DNA of 64,000 nt from Agarophyton chilense (GCA_030374765.1 JARGXX010000001.1:620001-684000), one strand, 5' to 3'; shown: positions 41,281 to 53,677, numbered from the stretch's first letter. The notes: a model not told the origin generated them from the letters alone. A program made the numbers and translations.

Positions 41281-41904
41281 GGTCGTAAAATCACCTCTGG
41301 GGTATGCTACTGTCTTGTCTCGGGAGCGTGGTGACGCTCAACCATAGGGACCGTGGTGACGCTCAACCTTAAAAGGTAGACGTAATAAACTTCGATGGTA
41401 GCAGGGCACCGTGAAAACCCGCAGGGGCAAACGGCGGGGAAACTAGCCTATACCGTGTAGGTGAACGATGGTAGGCGTCGACGTGCGGGAAAGCATGTGT
41501 GGTAGTTGAGAAACAATGAACCAAAAGGTATAGGCGTGGCCCAAGTGGTGTATGTCTTTATCAGACTAGGGTGGAGGGGGTGCAGTTCCCTATATGCAGT
41601 GGACTGCACTCTCCAGGTCACCCGGGAGGTGCCAGCAAGACACGGTATCTGACCTAGTGTCAGAGACCTGGCCAGCACTGGCTACAGTGCCAGGTGGCCA
41701 CTCCACTACTGTACTATAATAAATACAATTACAATTACAATTACTCAACCAGAAGGTACATGTTAACACTACACGTGGCTGACAACAACTAGAGGGTAGC
41801 TCGCCTGGAGCTGCGTGGCCGATGATCCCTCGCATCCATCACTTACAAGTTCAGTGTATTATATTGACAAACTCAAATGTCAAACCTTCTGCCACTATAA
41901 GACA
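41281..41904 (-). repeat. LTR2 copy 2, 3' LTR of element 2
   Basis: A 624-base inverted copy of the LTR at 8,748-9,380. Its end next to the element's interior is TGTCTTATAG on the minus strand and is preceded there by the purine tract AGAAAGGGGG, as expected upstream of a 3' LTR. The outer end is slightly altered (GGTCGTA instead of TGTCGTA). The hairpin cluster seen in copy 1 is kept (about 41,640-41,700), with a mismatch in the main stem. Confidence 0.8.
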
Positions 41905-41911
41905 GACCCCC

Positions 41912-42809
41912 TTTCTTGTAGGACAACGCTTGGAGCGGAGACACCACGAAGATGTTCGGGATCTTCCTCTCTTGAGAGACACGCCTCAGGCGGAGGAGGC
42001 GCGTCCCAGCGGAGCAGAGAAACAGAGCCACTCTGGAAAGGCACAACAGAGTCGGGTGTAAGACAGAGGCCAATCCGGCGGGATATACCTAGATTGTTTA
42101 GGTGAGCACGGCACAGTCTGGTGTGTGACCAATCCTAGGCGGAGCGGTATCACGGCGATTGTCGGAAAAGGAGCGAGGAAACACTCGTATGAGGCGGACG
42201 AGCGGGGTGAGTGAGGCGGCCACCCACGAGAGCCAAAAGGGAGAACAAGAGGAAAACGGGGGTGACACCCTATACAGGGGTGAGACTACGACAAGTTTCG
42301 GCGATTAAATATGAACCCAAGGTGGTGGTAGCACTTTGGTCGACAGAGGGGTTGATGAACTAATGTGCGACGGGCGCTCACGTAGTATGCGGTGAAGACG
42401 CGCCGAAGGCGAATAGTTCAGAGCCAAGACTCCCCCTTTGGGATCTCCCAAGAGGTTGTTTGCTGGGGAGCAGTGCTAAACCTCCTAAGTAGTGTGGCGC
42501 GCGGCCCCTGACAGTGGGCGCGCGCCCGAAATATAGACACTAGATAGCGATAGCGTAGCTAAATAAATACTAAGTAATACTAAATAATACCAACCATTAG
42601 GTAGAATCCGGGCCATGTGTGGCACTCCTCGCACTCGAGCGTCGGCATCCGTGCAGTCCCCGTGTTCCACGAGTGTGCACTTCCGGTCCTAACCGGCAGT
42701 CGGCACGCCATAGCGGTATAGCTTGTCATAGACCAAGCTAGTCCTCAAGCGAGCGAAATCTCTAAGTCCTGGGAAGGAACCCCCTTGAAGGGCATTGTCC
42801 TTCATTTCT
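41912..42809 (+). mobile_element. Solo LTR, family LTR1, copy b (LTR 41,917-42,804)
   Basis: An 888-base copy of LTR1 (ends TGTAGGACAA and TTGTCCTTCA). It is flanked by the identical five bases TTTCT (41,912-41,916 and 42,805-42,809). It inserted a few bases inside the 3' LTR of element 2. Same orientation as copy a at 10,060-10,948. Confidence 0.93.
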
Positions 42810-43030
42810 ACCCGTGAGACACGCCCCGTGTCTCCTTCCGTCAAACCATGGAGGTATAGCGAGCGACCGCGGCGCGGGCATCCGAGTGGTGTCGCACCTT
42901 TCTCGGCTTCTCAAACTTCATTTTCCTCTTATGTCCTTGCGCGCGCCGTCCCACCTGGTCGTTTCCACGGCTCGACAACCCTTCCGGTATTTCTGCCCTT
43001 AATCATCGGCGTCGCGACCTTAATCGTGCT

Positions 43031-43697
43031 TGTAGTATCCGCTCTAACGGAGAGAGCAGACACCTGCGACAGCGTTCGGACTGCCGATGGGTCGCTTGCG
43101 GCGAAGGAAAAGGGGTGGTAGAGCTACAACATCAGCGAGCTGGAAGTGGGGTGTAAGGCCACTACTTGCCAGCGAGGGTGAACAGTGCAACTGTAAAACG
43201 TTGATGGAACGTAGGTACAAGACGGCTCTTGAAGTGGTTGGGGGCTAACTATCTATTATAGCTCGTCCGGATCTCCGGTTAAGGAATCCTAAGCGAGGAA
43301 CAGAATACTCATGATGCCCATGTTGTCTTCTTTACTTGGAGTCGGCGCTCACCTCTGGTGCACTATATACTGTGTGCCAGGGTGAGTGCCCCAATAAACA
43401 TATAAATAATACCCAGTGGTCAGCCACTTAGCCAAACCACTGTCTGGGTACGGTCCCTAATGGACTTAAATCTACAAAGGGTAGTAAAACCTGCCACGTG
43501 GATCGCCACTACCTGCGCCGTTGCAAGCCACTCCACTCGTGATACCACGTGTTCCACTAATGTACCCTGCCTCCTGGCATTCTACGCGGTGTGCCGTTTC
43601 ATATCGCAGGTATGATGACATCACTCACTTATAAGTTCCAACCGCGACTTCGCGAAAAATCATCCTATCGGATTCCCCGACATAGTAGAATACTACA
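43031..43697 (-). repeat. LTR4 copy A, 3' LTR of element 1
   Basis: 667 bases with inverted ends TGTAGTAT ... ATACTACA. It contains ACTATATAC near 43,361 and the shared GGGGTGTAAGGCC core near 43,148. It differs from copy B at about 30 positions and from copy C at about 24 by eye count. Confidence 0.93.
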
Positions 43698-43721
43698 TAC
43701 CCCCCTCGTTAAGCGCGAACC

Positions 43722-44294
43722 ATGTGGGACGCAAGAAGCGTTTATACGCAGTCGGACCGGTGTTCTGGGTACTCATCGTCATCACGAATTCCTCGCCGCA
43801 CGACCAACTCTTACAGTTCTCAACAGCATTCTGTTCCTCACCGCTCTTCAGCTCGATCTCTCGCGATGGATCCGAACGCCGGGTCCAACCCGCTTCAGCC
43901 CTCCTCTGAGGATGTGCCTTCTGGGGCTCCGTCAAACACTGCTGGTTCTGCGTCGCAGCTTACTGCTCAACTCAGTCCATACCGTTCGTTCCCCACCCCG
44001 TACACCGGATTCTGGTCGGTACCTTTACCTCAGCCAACCGTGGCTCCGATGCCGAACGCGGCTTACGTCGCCTCTGCGGGTGTGATTCGAGCTCCTTCTC
44101 GTCGGGCTCAGCGGAGCTACCCGCACCCTGCGGATTTCTATGGACGAGATTTTCTCAACAACGTTGAACCTTTCGCGCAAGCGCCCTGGTTTGATCCAGT
44201 TGCTATCCGGGATGACGCGTTGATACAACAGTATGTACACGGTGGGTACTTCCCCGACGGTATTCCGGAACACGCGATTTATAGCGACGACTGA
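43722..44294 (+). CDS. Opposite-strand coding region of element 1, first part
   Basis: An open plus-strand stretch just inside the 3' LTR of element 1. The likely initiation codon is the ATG at 43,866 (MDPNAGSN...). The encoded protein is Ser/Pro-rich at first, then richer in aromatic residues (YPHPADFYGRDFLNNVEPFAQ, given in part). A near-identical copy lies at 61,827-62,399 in element 3. No domain recognised. It belongs to a fossil element and I do not attempt to join it to the second part. Confidence 0.6.
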   Translation: MWDARSVYTQSDRCSGYSSSSRIPRRTTNSYSSQQHSVPHRSSARSLAMDPNAGSNPLQPSSEDVPSGAPSNTAGSASQLTAQLSPYRSFPTPYTGFWSVPLPQPTVAPMPNAAYVASAGVIRAPSRRAQRSYPHPADFYGRDFLNNVEPFAQAPWFDPVAIRDDALIQQYVHGGYFPDGIPEHAIYSDD

Positions 44295-44525
44295 TCGAGC
44301 CATATTGCTTTGCCAGACAACGCGATTGCGCGATATTCAACGGAATCTTTGTCCGAAGCCCGTACGCGGTTCACCAAGCTGATTTACCGGCGTCTTCACC
44401 GCTTCAGCAGTACGGTTTTCCTCCCGCAGGAATGGTAACTAGATACCTGGAAAGCCCGTACCGACGGTGAAGGTTACTCGTATATCGAGACACTCGTTGA
44501 AGTCGATGTTAGCGATTGGCGCGGT

Positions 44526-45548
44526 GTGCGCAGTGTGCGTGATGCAGCTCTCTGCTTTCAGCAACCTCTTCTCCGTGCGGAGTTCCGCTTCCTTCGAAAG
44601 CGTGACATTCCCTATTGGGATTATCCGCGTCGGGAACGTCGTACTCGATCACGTTTGGGCTATTTGGTGCCGTATCAAATGATCGAGATTGACTGCATCC
44701 GGCGGAACGCGCGCTTCGGGCGCTACATCGGTATTCCGGAGCATTGGGCGGCGATCGAGAGTCCTCGTGGTTGCCCTGTGGAGCTCCCACCGGCGATCTC
44801 CTACATCAGGTCCGCGTTGCTTAAGGACCCGTTCTCGGGATATTGGACGGTGGTTTATACCGAGTTTATCGCCAAGATGGCCGTCTTCCCCCTGTGGGAT
44901 GCTTATGATACCTTTACAGTTTGGTACATGTCGCCCACAGCGCGAAAGTATGCGAGAGAACTCGATCTTTCCCTTGTCCTAGGATCCCGTGCGAACCATG
45001 CCGACTTCCTCCGTCTTGTGGATGTAATCGACGGTGTCGACTGGTCTGGAGTGCCAGCTGATCAATCCGCTCGCAGAACCCGTGCAAGACACCACGACCA
45101 TTCTCCTGGACGAACAGCAAGTGCTGGAAATCTTGTTTGGTACGACCCCTGGACGCGCCAGTTGATCACCTCCGAGCAGGCTCGCTTTCTTCGGGAGAAC
45201 CCGCGTGACATGCCACCGAACCAGCTTACTGGATACGTGTACGATGCTACTCCATCCGAGAACGGAGAGGAACCGTATGACGAAGCGCCGGGAGCTGAGG
45301 CTGAACTCGGTTACGAGGACGAGCCAGAGCTGGCAGGCGTATCGACTTCCGTCGATCAATCTGCAGCGGCGGGAGGTGCTCAAGAGTACTCTCATGGGTT
45401 TACCGAACAACCGAGTGCAGTGCCGGTCAAAGATCCAGGCTTGGATTTGCTGAGGCAGTTCCTCTTAGATGCGGGCTTTCCCGTGGACCAAGTTGAGGGT
45501 GATTGCGCACAGCTTCTTGCGAACCTGCGTGCTCGCACGTCTTTTTGA
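44526..45548 (+). CDS. Opposite-strand coding region of element 1, main part
   Basis: The longest opposite-strand open stretch (340 codons), antisense to the direction of pol and lying between the pol end and the 3' LTR. It is rich in Trp, Tyr and Arg in its first half (RKRDIPYWDYPRRERR, GYWTVVYTEF, FPLWDAYDTF) and acidic in its second (EPYDEAPGAEAELGYEDEPE). It begins without an ATG, so a spliced or otherwise upstream start is likely. The copy in element 3 (62,631-63,653) differs at one residue. Short matches to the corresponding region of element 2 suggest an inherited gene. Plant gypsy elements of the Grande/RIRE2 type are known to carry antisense ORFs at this location; no sequence relationship is claimed. 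Confidence 0.65.
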   Translation: MRSVRDAALCFQQPLLRAEFRFLRKRDIPYWDYPRRERRTRSRLGYLVPYQMIEIDCIRRNARFGRYIGIPEHWAAIESPRGCPVELPPAISYIRSALLKDPFSGYWTVVYTEFIAKMAVFPLWDAYDTFTVWYMSPTARKYARELDLSLVLGSRANHADFLRLVDVIDGVDWSGVPADQSARRTRARHHDHSPGRTASAGNLVWYDPWTRQLITSEQARFLRENPRDMPPNQLTGYVYDATPSENGEEPYDEAPGAEAELGYEDEPELAGVSTSVDQSAAAGGAQEYSHGFTEQPSAVPVKDPGLDLLRQFLLDAGFPVDQVEGDCAQLLANLRARTSF

Positions 45549-45599
45549 TGATCCTAGAAAAGACTCCTAGTCAACACCCTTGCGGTGAAATCTTGATGC

Positions 45600-45722
45600 C
45601 AATAAAACTCCGGTGACTTCGTGTCTTCACGTTCTCTTCTTATCTTCTAGTCTTCATCTCTTGTCGCTTCTCGAGTTCTTCAATCATCTCTTCTCGCTTC
45701 TCGAGTTCTTCATAGGTGATAA
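45600..45722. other. Junction between convergent coding regions of element 1
   Basis: The antisense frame ends at 45,548 and pol ends near 45,723, leaving about 170 bases. These contain AATAAAACTC (45,601) and two tandem copies of a 24-base unit containing CGCTTCTCGAGTTCTTCA. This may serve 3' end formation of either transcript. Confidence 0.4.
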
Positions 45723-48700
45723 TCAGTAAATGTCCTGTGATTGCGTGTTTTCACGTTTCTTCTTCATGACTTCTTGTTTTCTTCTCGCCTTTCGAGTTTT
45801 TACTACCTTGGTAGCCCATACTTTGAAATGGGATGTGCCCATGAGCCCGACTATCGAGGAGTCGATCTCCCTGAGGAGTGGTAATCGCATGCGTCGATGA
45901 TATCGCACGAGTTTCGAACGGAGGATATGAGCTATAGGTTCCCACGTATCCGCTTCCGGCGGAAAACCGTACCAACGGACTCGATACAGTAATTCTCTAA
46001 TATCTTCATGCTCGCCATGTTCACATATGCGATCCATAACATATTCCTGGGCGTTTCCCAATTCTTTCGCTGTTGGCGCGAGACTCCAGTAACAGGTTTG
46101 AAATGTCTTAGGGCTGACCCAAGCGTCTCTGTGTTAGCAGTCTCCGCGTCGCTAAGCGTTCGCTCGTCGACTAACTGTCGTTCTGCCCGCAGGGGCAGTG
46201 TACTCATTCCTTGAGAACCTTTCTCAGATAAAGAGCTATCCTGTTTTCCAGGTTCCATAGAAGCGTACTTCTTGCTACTTCTCAATTTCATTCGTGGATG
46301 AACTTCCTTCGGTTTATCCGATTCTGACCGCTTTTGGGTGAATGATGGTGCTTGCACCACGACAGGAGGCGATACCTCTTCTTCTTCCTGCCCACGAGGG
46401 ATGGGAGCCCATATGGGCGGAACAGCGAGTGGCGCTTCACCTGACGGTTCAGCCTGAAGCGGCAACGGCGCGTGTTCGCGTGCATTAGTTTCCAAGTCCT
46501 TGGGGCCAAAGACCAAAACATCTTTCCTGCTGTCAGGTTACATTTCTGTACTTATGGTTGTGCGCGTGCCACGGGGCATATCCCGATACTTCGGAAGCTG
46601 TCCGTGATTGGCGTACGCAACCGCTGGAGGTGGGAGATCAGGAGCTTTCTCCTCCTCTCGAGCCATTGGTTGCGGTTCACTCTCCCCAGAGTCACTTGGG
46701 CTTTTGTCTTGACGTTCCGTCGCACTTGCCTCCTTAGTTCTACCAGATACCTGAACTTCCACTTGCGGGTCAGGCGCGACTTCAACGCGATCGCTCGATA
46801 CACGTTCAAAGTCCTCACCTGTCTTGATGACCACTGTGTCTTCATTAAGGTCCACCACTTTGAAGGGTCCAGCCGCTATCGGCAACAACTTATAACGACA
46901 TTCTTCCTGTTTGTCCGGTTCTTCAACTCGCACGAAGACGTGACCTCCTACTCGGATTGCCGGATTTCCTCTTCGCCTTCTGGCGTCATAGTTTCGCTTA
47001 TAGCGAGCTTGCATCTTCGATAACTGTTTAGCTGCTTCTTCCGCTCTGGCCTTCAGGTCATTCCTCCATTTCAGATGGTACTTAGCCGGGGTCGGCGCGT
47101 CCAATTCTGTCTCGTCGTCGAGCGCAACCGGTAAAGCCGGAGGGTTACGTGAGAGCACGAGGTCGAACGGTGCCGTCTTTGTAGAGGTATGCACGTGCGT
47201 ATTGTACGCCTAGCACAGAGTATCAGTAAACATGTCCCATTCTTTCGGGTGGTCCGCGATGTAGTGTTGTAATGCTGCTTATCAGCGTGCGGTCGAAACG
47301 CTCCACCTGACCGTTGCATTGCGGATGATAGGTCGTGGTAAACACGTTTCGAATGCCCATAATGCGGCAAACATTCTGAAAGAACTTTGCAACGAATTGC
47401 TTCCCATTTTCTGATAACAGAACTTCTGGTGGTCCGTATATAAATACCCAGTGTTTGATAAACGCCTGTGCGATAACGGTTGCGGTTATTCGCTTCAGCG
47501 GCACATTCCGCACTAGCTTCGAGAAGCGGTCGGTGATTACCAACAGGTAGCGATAACCTCGCCTTGAGCGAATCAATTCCCCTAGGATGTCGATGCAGAC
47601 GTATTGTAAAGGCGCTTTTGCCTGGAATAACCTCATCGGTTTCCGCTTCCTATAAAGCTTCACGCGATTCTTCGCACATGTTGTACACAATCTCACTGTA
47701 GTATGGCAGTCCATTGCCAAATTAGGCCAATAAAAATCAATTCTTAGAGTCATGAACAACTTCGTTCCTCCTGGATGACCAGACAGCCTACTGTAGTGTG
47801 CCAGATGGAGTACTCGACTCTTCAAGACGTATGGAATCACGATTTGATTATGCTTTTCGACATGTCTGAACAGTATTCCTCGTGAATCGAGTGAAAAGGG
47901 GAGCTCCACTCCCCCGTTAAGACGAGAGCGTATCGACGCACAAAACGAATCGGCGTGTTGCTCATTGAGGAGCTCAGGGCACGAGATTCGGTCGAGTTGA
48001 ACTGAAGGGTCAGTGTCTGCTAATGCAAGGAACGGGTCTGCATCCGAATAATCATCAAGGGTCTCTTGTTCCTCTTCTTCAAAAGATGGTGAATGGGTCT
48101 CCATGTAGAAGCAAGGTATCTCTTCATCCATTTAGCCTTGGGTTTTGCCTAGTGTTTTGAGACGCGATAGCGCGTCAGCTTGGACATTGGCCAATCCCTT
48201 CTTATACTTCACTTCACTTCGAAATCGAATTCAGAGAGGCGTAAGCGCCATCGTGTGAGACGACCAGACGGGTCTGTAATGGACAGTAACCATCGTAGAG
48301 ACGAATGATCCGTGTTGACGGTAAAACGTTCTACTTGGAGATACGGTCGCAATGTGGTTAGAGCCCAAACGACTGCAAGGCATTCCTTTTCTGAAACTGA
48401 GTACTTCTTCTCAGCTGCGTTCAGCGATCTTGACCAGTACCCAATGGGTTTGCGTTCACCATCAGGGTGTGTTTGAAAAAGGGCACACCCTACTTGGTAC
48501 TGGCTAGAGTCGGTATCCACTGAGTATGGCAGGTTGGGGATGGGCAGCGCCAAGACTGGGGCTGTAATAATCTTTGTTTTCAGCGTGTCGAACGCTTCAA
48601 CTTCAGCTTGTCTGAATTGTTCCAGCTGTACTGGTTGTCCTTTACGCAGCTTTGCGTTGAGCGGTGCCTCTATATGCGAGTATCGCGGCACGAATCGTCG

Positions 48701-51700
48701 GTAGACGTTGCAAAAGCCGAAGAAAGAACGCAATTGCTTCTGTATCGACGGAGGTTATACTTCGCGGAGAGCCGCTGCTTGTGCCTCTTGAATGGCAAGC
48801 TGTCCCGGTTTGATCACATGTCCTAAGTACCGGACAGTGCCAGCGAACCATTCGCATTTCTTGAACTTAAAGGTGATACCCGCGCTCTGTAGTGCTTTGA
48901 GGATCTCCTCGACATGCCGTAAATGGCTTTCCACATCCTGGGAAAAGATGATCACATCGTCCAAATACACTAAACAAGTCTTCCACTTGTATCTTGAGAG
49001 CAAGATGTCCAGAGTACGCTGGAAAGTAGCCAGTGCATTCGTTAAGCCAAAGGGAATCCTTTTGAAACGGTAGAGACCGGCGTGACACGCAAATGCGGTT
49101 TTGTCGTGGTCTTCTTCCGCTACAGGCACCTGCCAATAGCCAGAGTTGGCGTCCAACGGGGTGAACACGTTCGCTTCTCCTAAGCTGTCAATACATTCGT
49201 CCATTCGAGGCAACGGGTATGTATCCCGAACTGTAACTGCGTTCAGTTTTCGATAATCGATACAGAATCGTAAAGAACCATCAGGTTTTGGGACCAGCAC
49301 CACTGGTGAGGCCCATTCAGATTGAGCTGCTTCGATTACTCCTTCTTCCAGCATTTTGCTGACAATCTCCTCCTCGATTTGGCGAGTTCGCGGTCCCGCT
49401 CTGTAGGGTGGTTGGGAGATGGGTCGTGACTTTGGGACCAAATCAATGTGGTGTTCCGTAGCGGAGATCTCTCCTAGTTTTCTACTCCACGTGGATGTAT
49501 ACTTCTTCAGCATAGACCTAATCTTCGTTCTGTAGTGTTCTGACACATGTGCTAAGTGTAGCTCATCGACCAGGCTCTCTGGATCCTTTGCCGTTTGCAA
49601 TTGATCTCCAGACGGAGTTTGCAGTTCTTCGTCTGTGTCACCGACATGGGTTAATCCCAATACTGCTGCGGTAGAAATATGAGTAGGGACCACCACTGTG
49701 GGATGAGGCAAAGCTGTTGCAACAACCTGATTCTTCGGTATCTGATAATCGTTATCGGTGAAGTTACTCACTAGTATCCAAAAGGGGCTACCAGGATCAA
49801 CCTGAACAATGCCGTTAGCGACTAGCAATCCACGGGATTCGTCCCAGTATTCGGTTGAATTGCCACGAGTCCGTGTCGTTCTGTTCTTACTTGAACCCAG
49901 GTTTGGGTTTGCGCCTTCAGCATGGCACTCTTCGCTGCTCTAATCCTCGGCGAGACACGTCCTCGGGATTTCCCGTATTCCATAGATGGTGGAAGTGGAG
50001 GTGCTTCGGGGCAACGATGCATGGCTTGCGAACAATTGGTACCATTGATCCATCATCTAGTTCCACTAGTTTTCTTCACGGGCAAATGGCTTCGACAAAC
50101 TTGTCGCAATAATCAAATCCCAGTACCACTAGTGCAGCTTACGTCTTACAGACGATGAAGTCGACTAGGACTACAAAGTGTCCCAAACGCACCACGAGTC
50201 GAACTGTTCCCAGTGTCTTCACAGCATTTTTGTTGGCATCCCAAATGTCCGGTAAAGGACCGTATCTAATACGTTCTAAGTCAGCAGGAGCGAGCTCCGA
50301 TTCCCGTATAAAGTTCGGACCAGCACCTGTGTCCAGGATAGTCAATCGACGAGATAACAGATTCCTGTCAGAGCCGAGGTCGTCATAGACCTTATAGTTT
50401 CTTTTAGACATTACCATGAGGTAACTTTCCCGTTTTGACGGACAAGTAAAACGTCTCCAAGGACGATGTAACCCACAGTCAAACTGTACTCTCTTTCCGT
50501 CCGGCGGATTGATTCCGTACGGCGGAAATTTGGGAGGCCTCAAGAGAATCTTGGGCTTCCAAGCGCGGGAGCAGGGAGGCGAGCTCTCCCTGGTCAGCAC
50601 TACGGGATCGACTAGTGCCGATCCCCTAGGGGCTCCCTCACTTAGTTTACCGGTTGCACCGGCTTATTCGCCTCAAAGGCGGCTCTTCCTACCGGGGTTC
50701 AGGGTTGCAACACTTCAGCATTCTGAGCAACCGGCTTGTCCGTCCGGCGCATTGGTGTCTGAGAAAACCAACTTTTGGCTTTCCAATACATGCCCGCCGG
50801 TACGCGGCTCCTTTCCTCTTCTGAGAGTGCTTCATAATTCGTCATGATACGACTCAGATCCTTTGCAGGAAGCGTGCATTCTGCACTCAAATGGTGTTTT
50901 CCATAACATGAATAACAAATCCAACCGTCACGACGGTTGGTCAACATAGGTTGTGAACGGCATGCCGTGCGAGTATCCACCCATCCGGGTTTTCCGTTCT
51001 TAAAACCTCCTTGTGGTGGCACCGTGTAGGGACGGTACATAGGGCGACGGCCCTCCATAGCCATTAGGGCTTCCTCGTCCTGAGACTCCGAGTGTGGGAG
51101 ATCCACTGTAGGTACAGAAGACTCCGTATATTTCAATGAATGGACCGCCTCCTCATGTGAGTCACTCCCTTTGGGTGCCAACGACGAATCTCGCGAGTCA
51201 ACTGGAGATTCCAGATGTAGCAGTTTGCTGCGCTGATTAACTCTGGCGGAGATCTTCTCCTTACCCATTGAGGTTCCAAACGCCACTGAACGACGGGGGC
51301 TACCACGCGCTCTGGCCGCGTCTCCTTCAGCTTTCGCAAACTGAACTAACTCCAAAAAGGAGACTCTTCCATGCTTCTATCGATATCGAGCTACCAAAGA
51401 CTTGATGCTCGGGTCCAGCCCGTCGATATACAAGGTAATCTTGTCCTCCGTCGAGTGGACGTTTCCACAGTGGACTGAAGGTTTGTTAAGCCTTGAGCTG
51501 TACTCAGCTTCGCCCTCCTCAGGCTTTTGGGTCACATCCCTTAGGTCCAGGATCGCCTGACGTATCGCGTTTGAAGTCGCGTAACTTCCCAGCAAATACT
51601 GCACCGCTTCTGGCCATGAGGTAACGCCGCCTTCATCGTCTGTCAATGATACGCATACGGAACGATATTGCTCTAAAGCAAAACCCTTCAGGAAGTGTGG

Positions 51701-53010
51701 TAAAGACACAAATGCCTGTGGTTCACTCATCTCTAGAGTGTCTGCTTCGGCAACGAATCGAGTGAGAAACTCGATAACGAAAATGGGGGTCTTTCCATCA
51801 AATATTAAATCATTAAGGCCGATCGTCAATCGTTTGATGTGATCCTTCACCTTCGCGGTTTCGCGTCCTGAGCGCTTCTTGCTCTTCACCTTCAGACGGT
51901 AGTACCTGTAATTCAGGACCTTCTGATAAAGCGGATTCGTGCACGGGAGCACCTTCAATCCTCTGTAAGGTGAGCCTTTTTTTCTCACTAACCACGAAGA
52001 CGTGTTCTTCTTCCGAGATCAAGACCTTCGATAACCATAATCACTGTCGTCGTCATCTGACGTATCTGAATCATCAGAATCATCAGTACTGGAACTGGAG
52101 CCCTCCGTACTTGACGATTCATCACTCGAATCACGTGCGGACTTCCGCTTCTTACGTCGTGACTTCGACTTCTTCGAACGAGCTTCCTTCAAAGAAGCTC
52201 CTTCCTCTTCCAGCACGACTGGTTTAGCAGCAGTCTGCGCATAAACTGCCGCCTCCAGGCGTTCTAAACGAGGGTTAACTCGAGTAAGGACTTCCTCTAC
52301 ATCCACGGTGAAGCCGGGTAGCGCATCGGGCGTATTCCCGTACCTCTCCAGTAGATGGTTCAAAACCTCACGTAGTGTTTTCACTGATGCAGAGACCTGC
52401 TCCCAATCGTCTTGACGAACGAGTGCTTGATGCACACTGCATCATTGTTCGACATCAGCGATAAGAGAAGCGATCTGCGATTCCGACGCAACCATGCGCA
52501 CACGCGAAGCGCTCGACTCAAACTTGAGACGACGCACTTCCCTGCGCAAATCATCCTCTTCTTGAGGTACTACGAGCTCAGGGTCAATTACGGCTTCTGT
52601 GGTGGGCGTGACTGCCGCTGCCCCAGGGGCCGGTACATCCGAGAGATCTCGTTCATCATTCACCGAGCGTGAGCGCGACATCGCTTGACGATACAGCCGC
52701 TCTCCGGCTTCAACAGATGAGGCGAGCCTCGGTTTCGGGGGTGGTCCCGCAGGACCGGGGCGACCAGTACTAGACTGGCTTCGGGTCTACGGCATCCTAC
52801 ACCAAACCTGAGTCCAGGTGCGAACCAAATGGTGTCTTCGACTTCTCGACCACGTGTTCAACCACGATGAATTCCGCAATTGCCGGAGGTGGTTTAATAA
52901 ACAATAACTGTAGTGATTCCACTTCTTCCAAGTATCGATATCGATTCCACGTTCCAGGAGAGAATTGCTCAGTGCAGCTGACCACAATGGTTCTAAGTCG
53001 GGAGACCACT

Positions 53011-53677
53011 TGTAGTATCCGCTCTAACAGAGAGAGCAGACACCTGCGACAGCGTTCGGACTGCCGATGGGTCGCTTGCGGCGAAGGAAAAGGGGTGGTA
53101 GAGCTACAACACCAGCGAGCTGGAAGTGGGGTGTAAGGCCACTACTCGCCAGCGAGGGTGAACAGTGCAACTGTAAAACGTTGATGGAACGTAGGTACGA
53201 GACAGCTCGTGAAGTGGTTGGGGGCTGACTATCTATTATACCCCGTCCGGATCTCCGGTTAAGGAATCCTAAGCGAGGAACAGAATAGTCATGATGCCCA
53301 TGTTGTCTTCTTTACCTGGAGTCGGCGCTCACCTCTGGTGCACTATATACTGTGTGCCAGGGTGAGTGCCCAAATAAATATATAAATAATACCCAGTGGT
53401 CAGCCAATTAGCCAAACCACAGTATGGGTATGGTCTCTAATGGACGTCTAGCTACAAAGGGTAGTAAAACCTGCCACGTGGATCGCCACTACCTGCGCCG
53501 TTGCAAGCCACTCCACTCGTGATACCACGTGTTCCACTAATGTACCCTGCCTCCTGGCATTCTACGCGGTGTGCCGTTTCATATCATAGGTATGATGACA
53601 TCACTCACTTATGAGTTCCAACCGCAACTTCGCGAAAAATCATCCTATCCGATTCTCCGACATAGTCGAATACTACG
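53011..53677 (-). repeat. LTR4 copy B, 5' LTR of element 1
   Basis: 667 bases beginning TGTAGTATCC and ending ATACTACG (last base changed), immediately followed by the duplication GTGCT. It is much closer to copy C (about 8 differences) than to its partner copy A (about 30). I could not match the sequence next to it to a tRNA primer site. Confidence 0.92.

Noticed and set aside
7600-41904. Inverted duplication flanking the gene island (LTR5 and LTR2 present on both sides in opposite orientation)
   Set aside because: The order of the two repeats is the same on both sides instead of mirrored, and the sequences between them are unrelated, so independent insertions explain it better.
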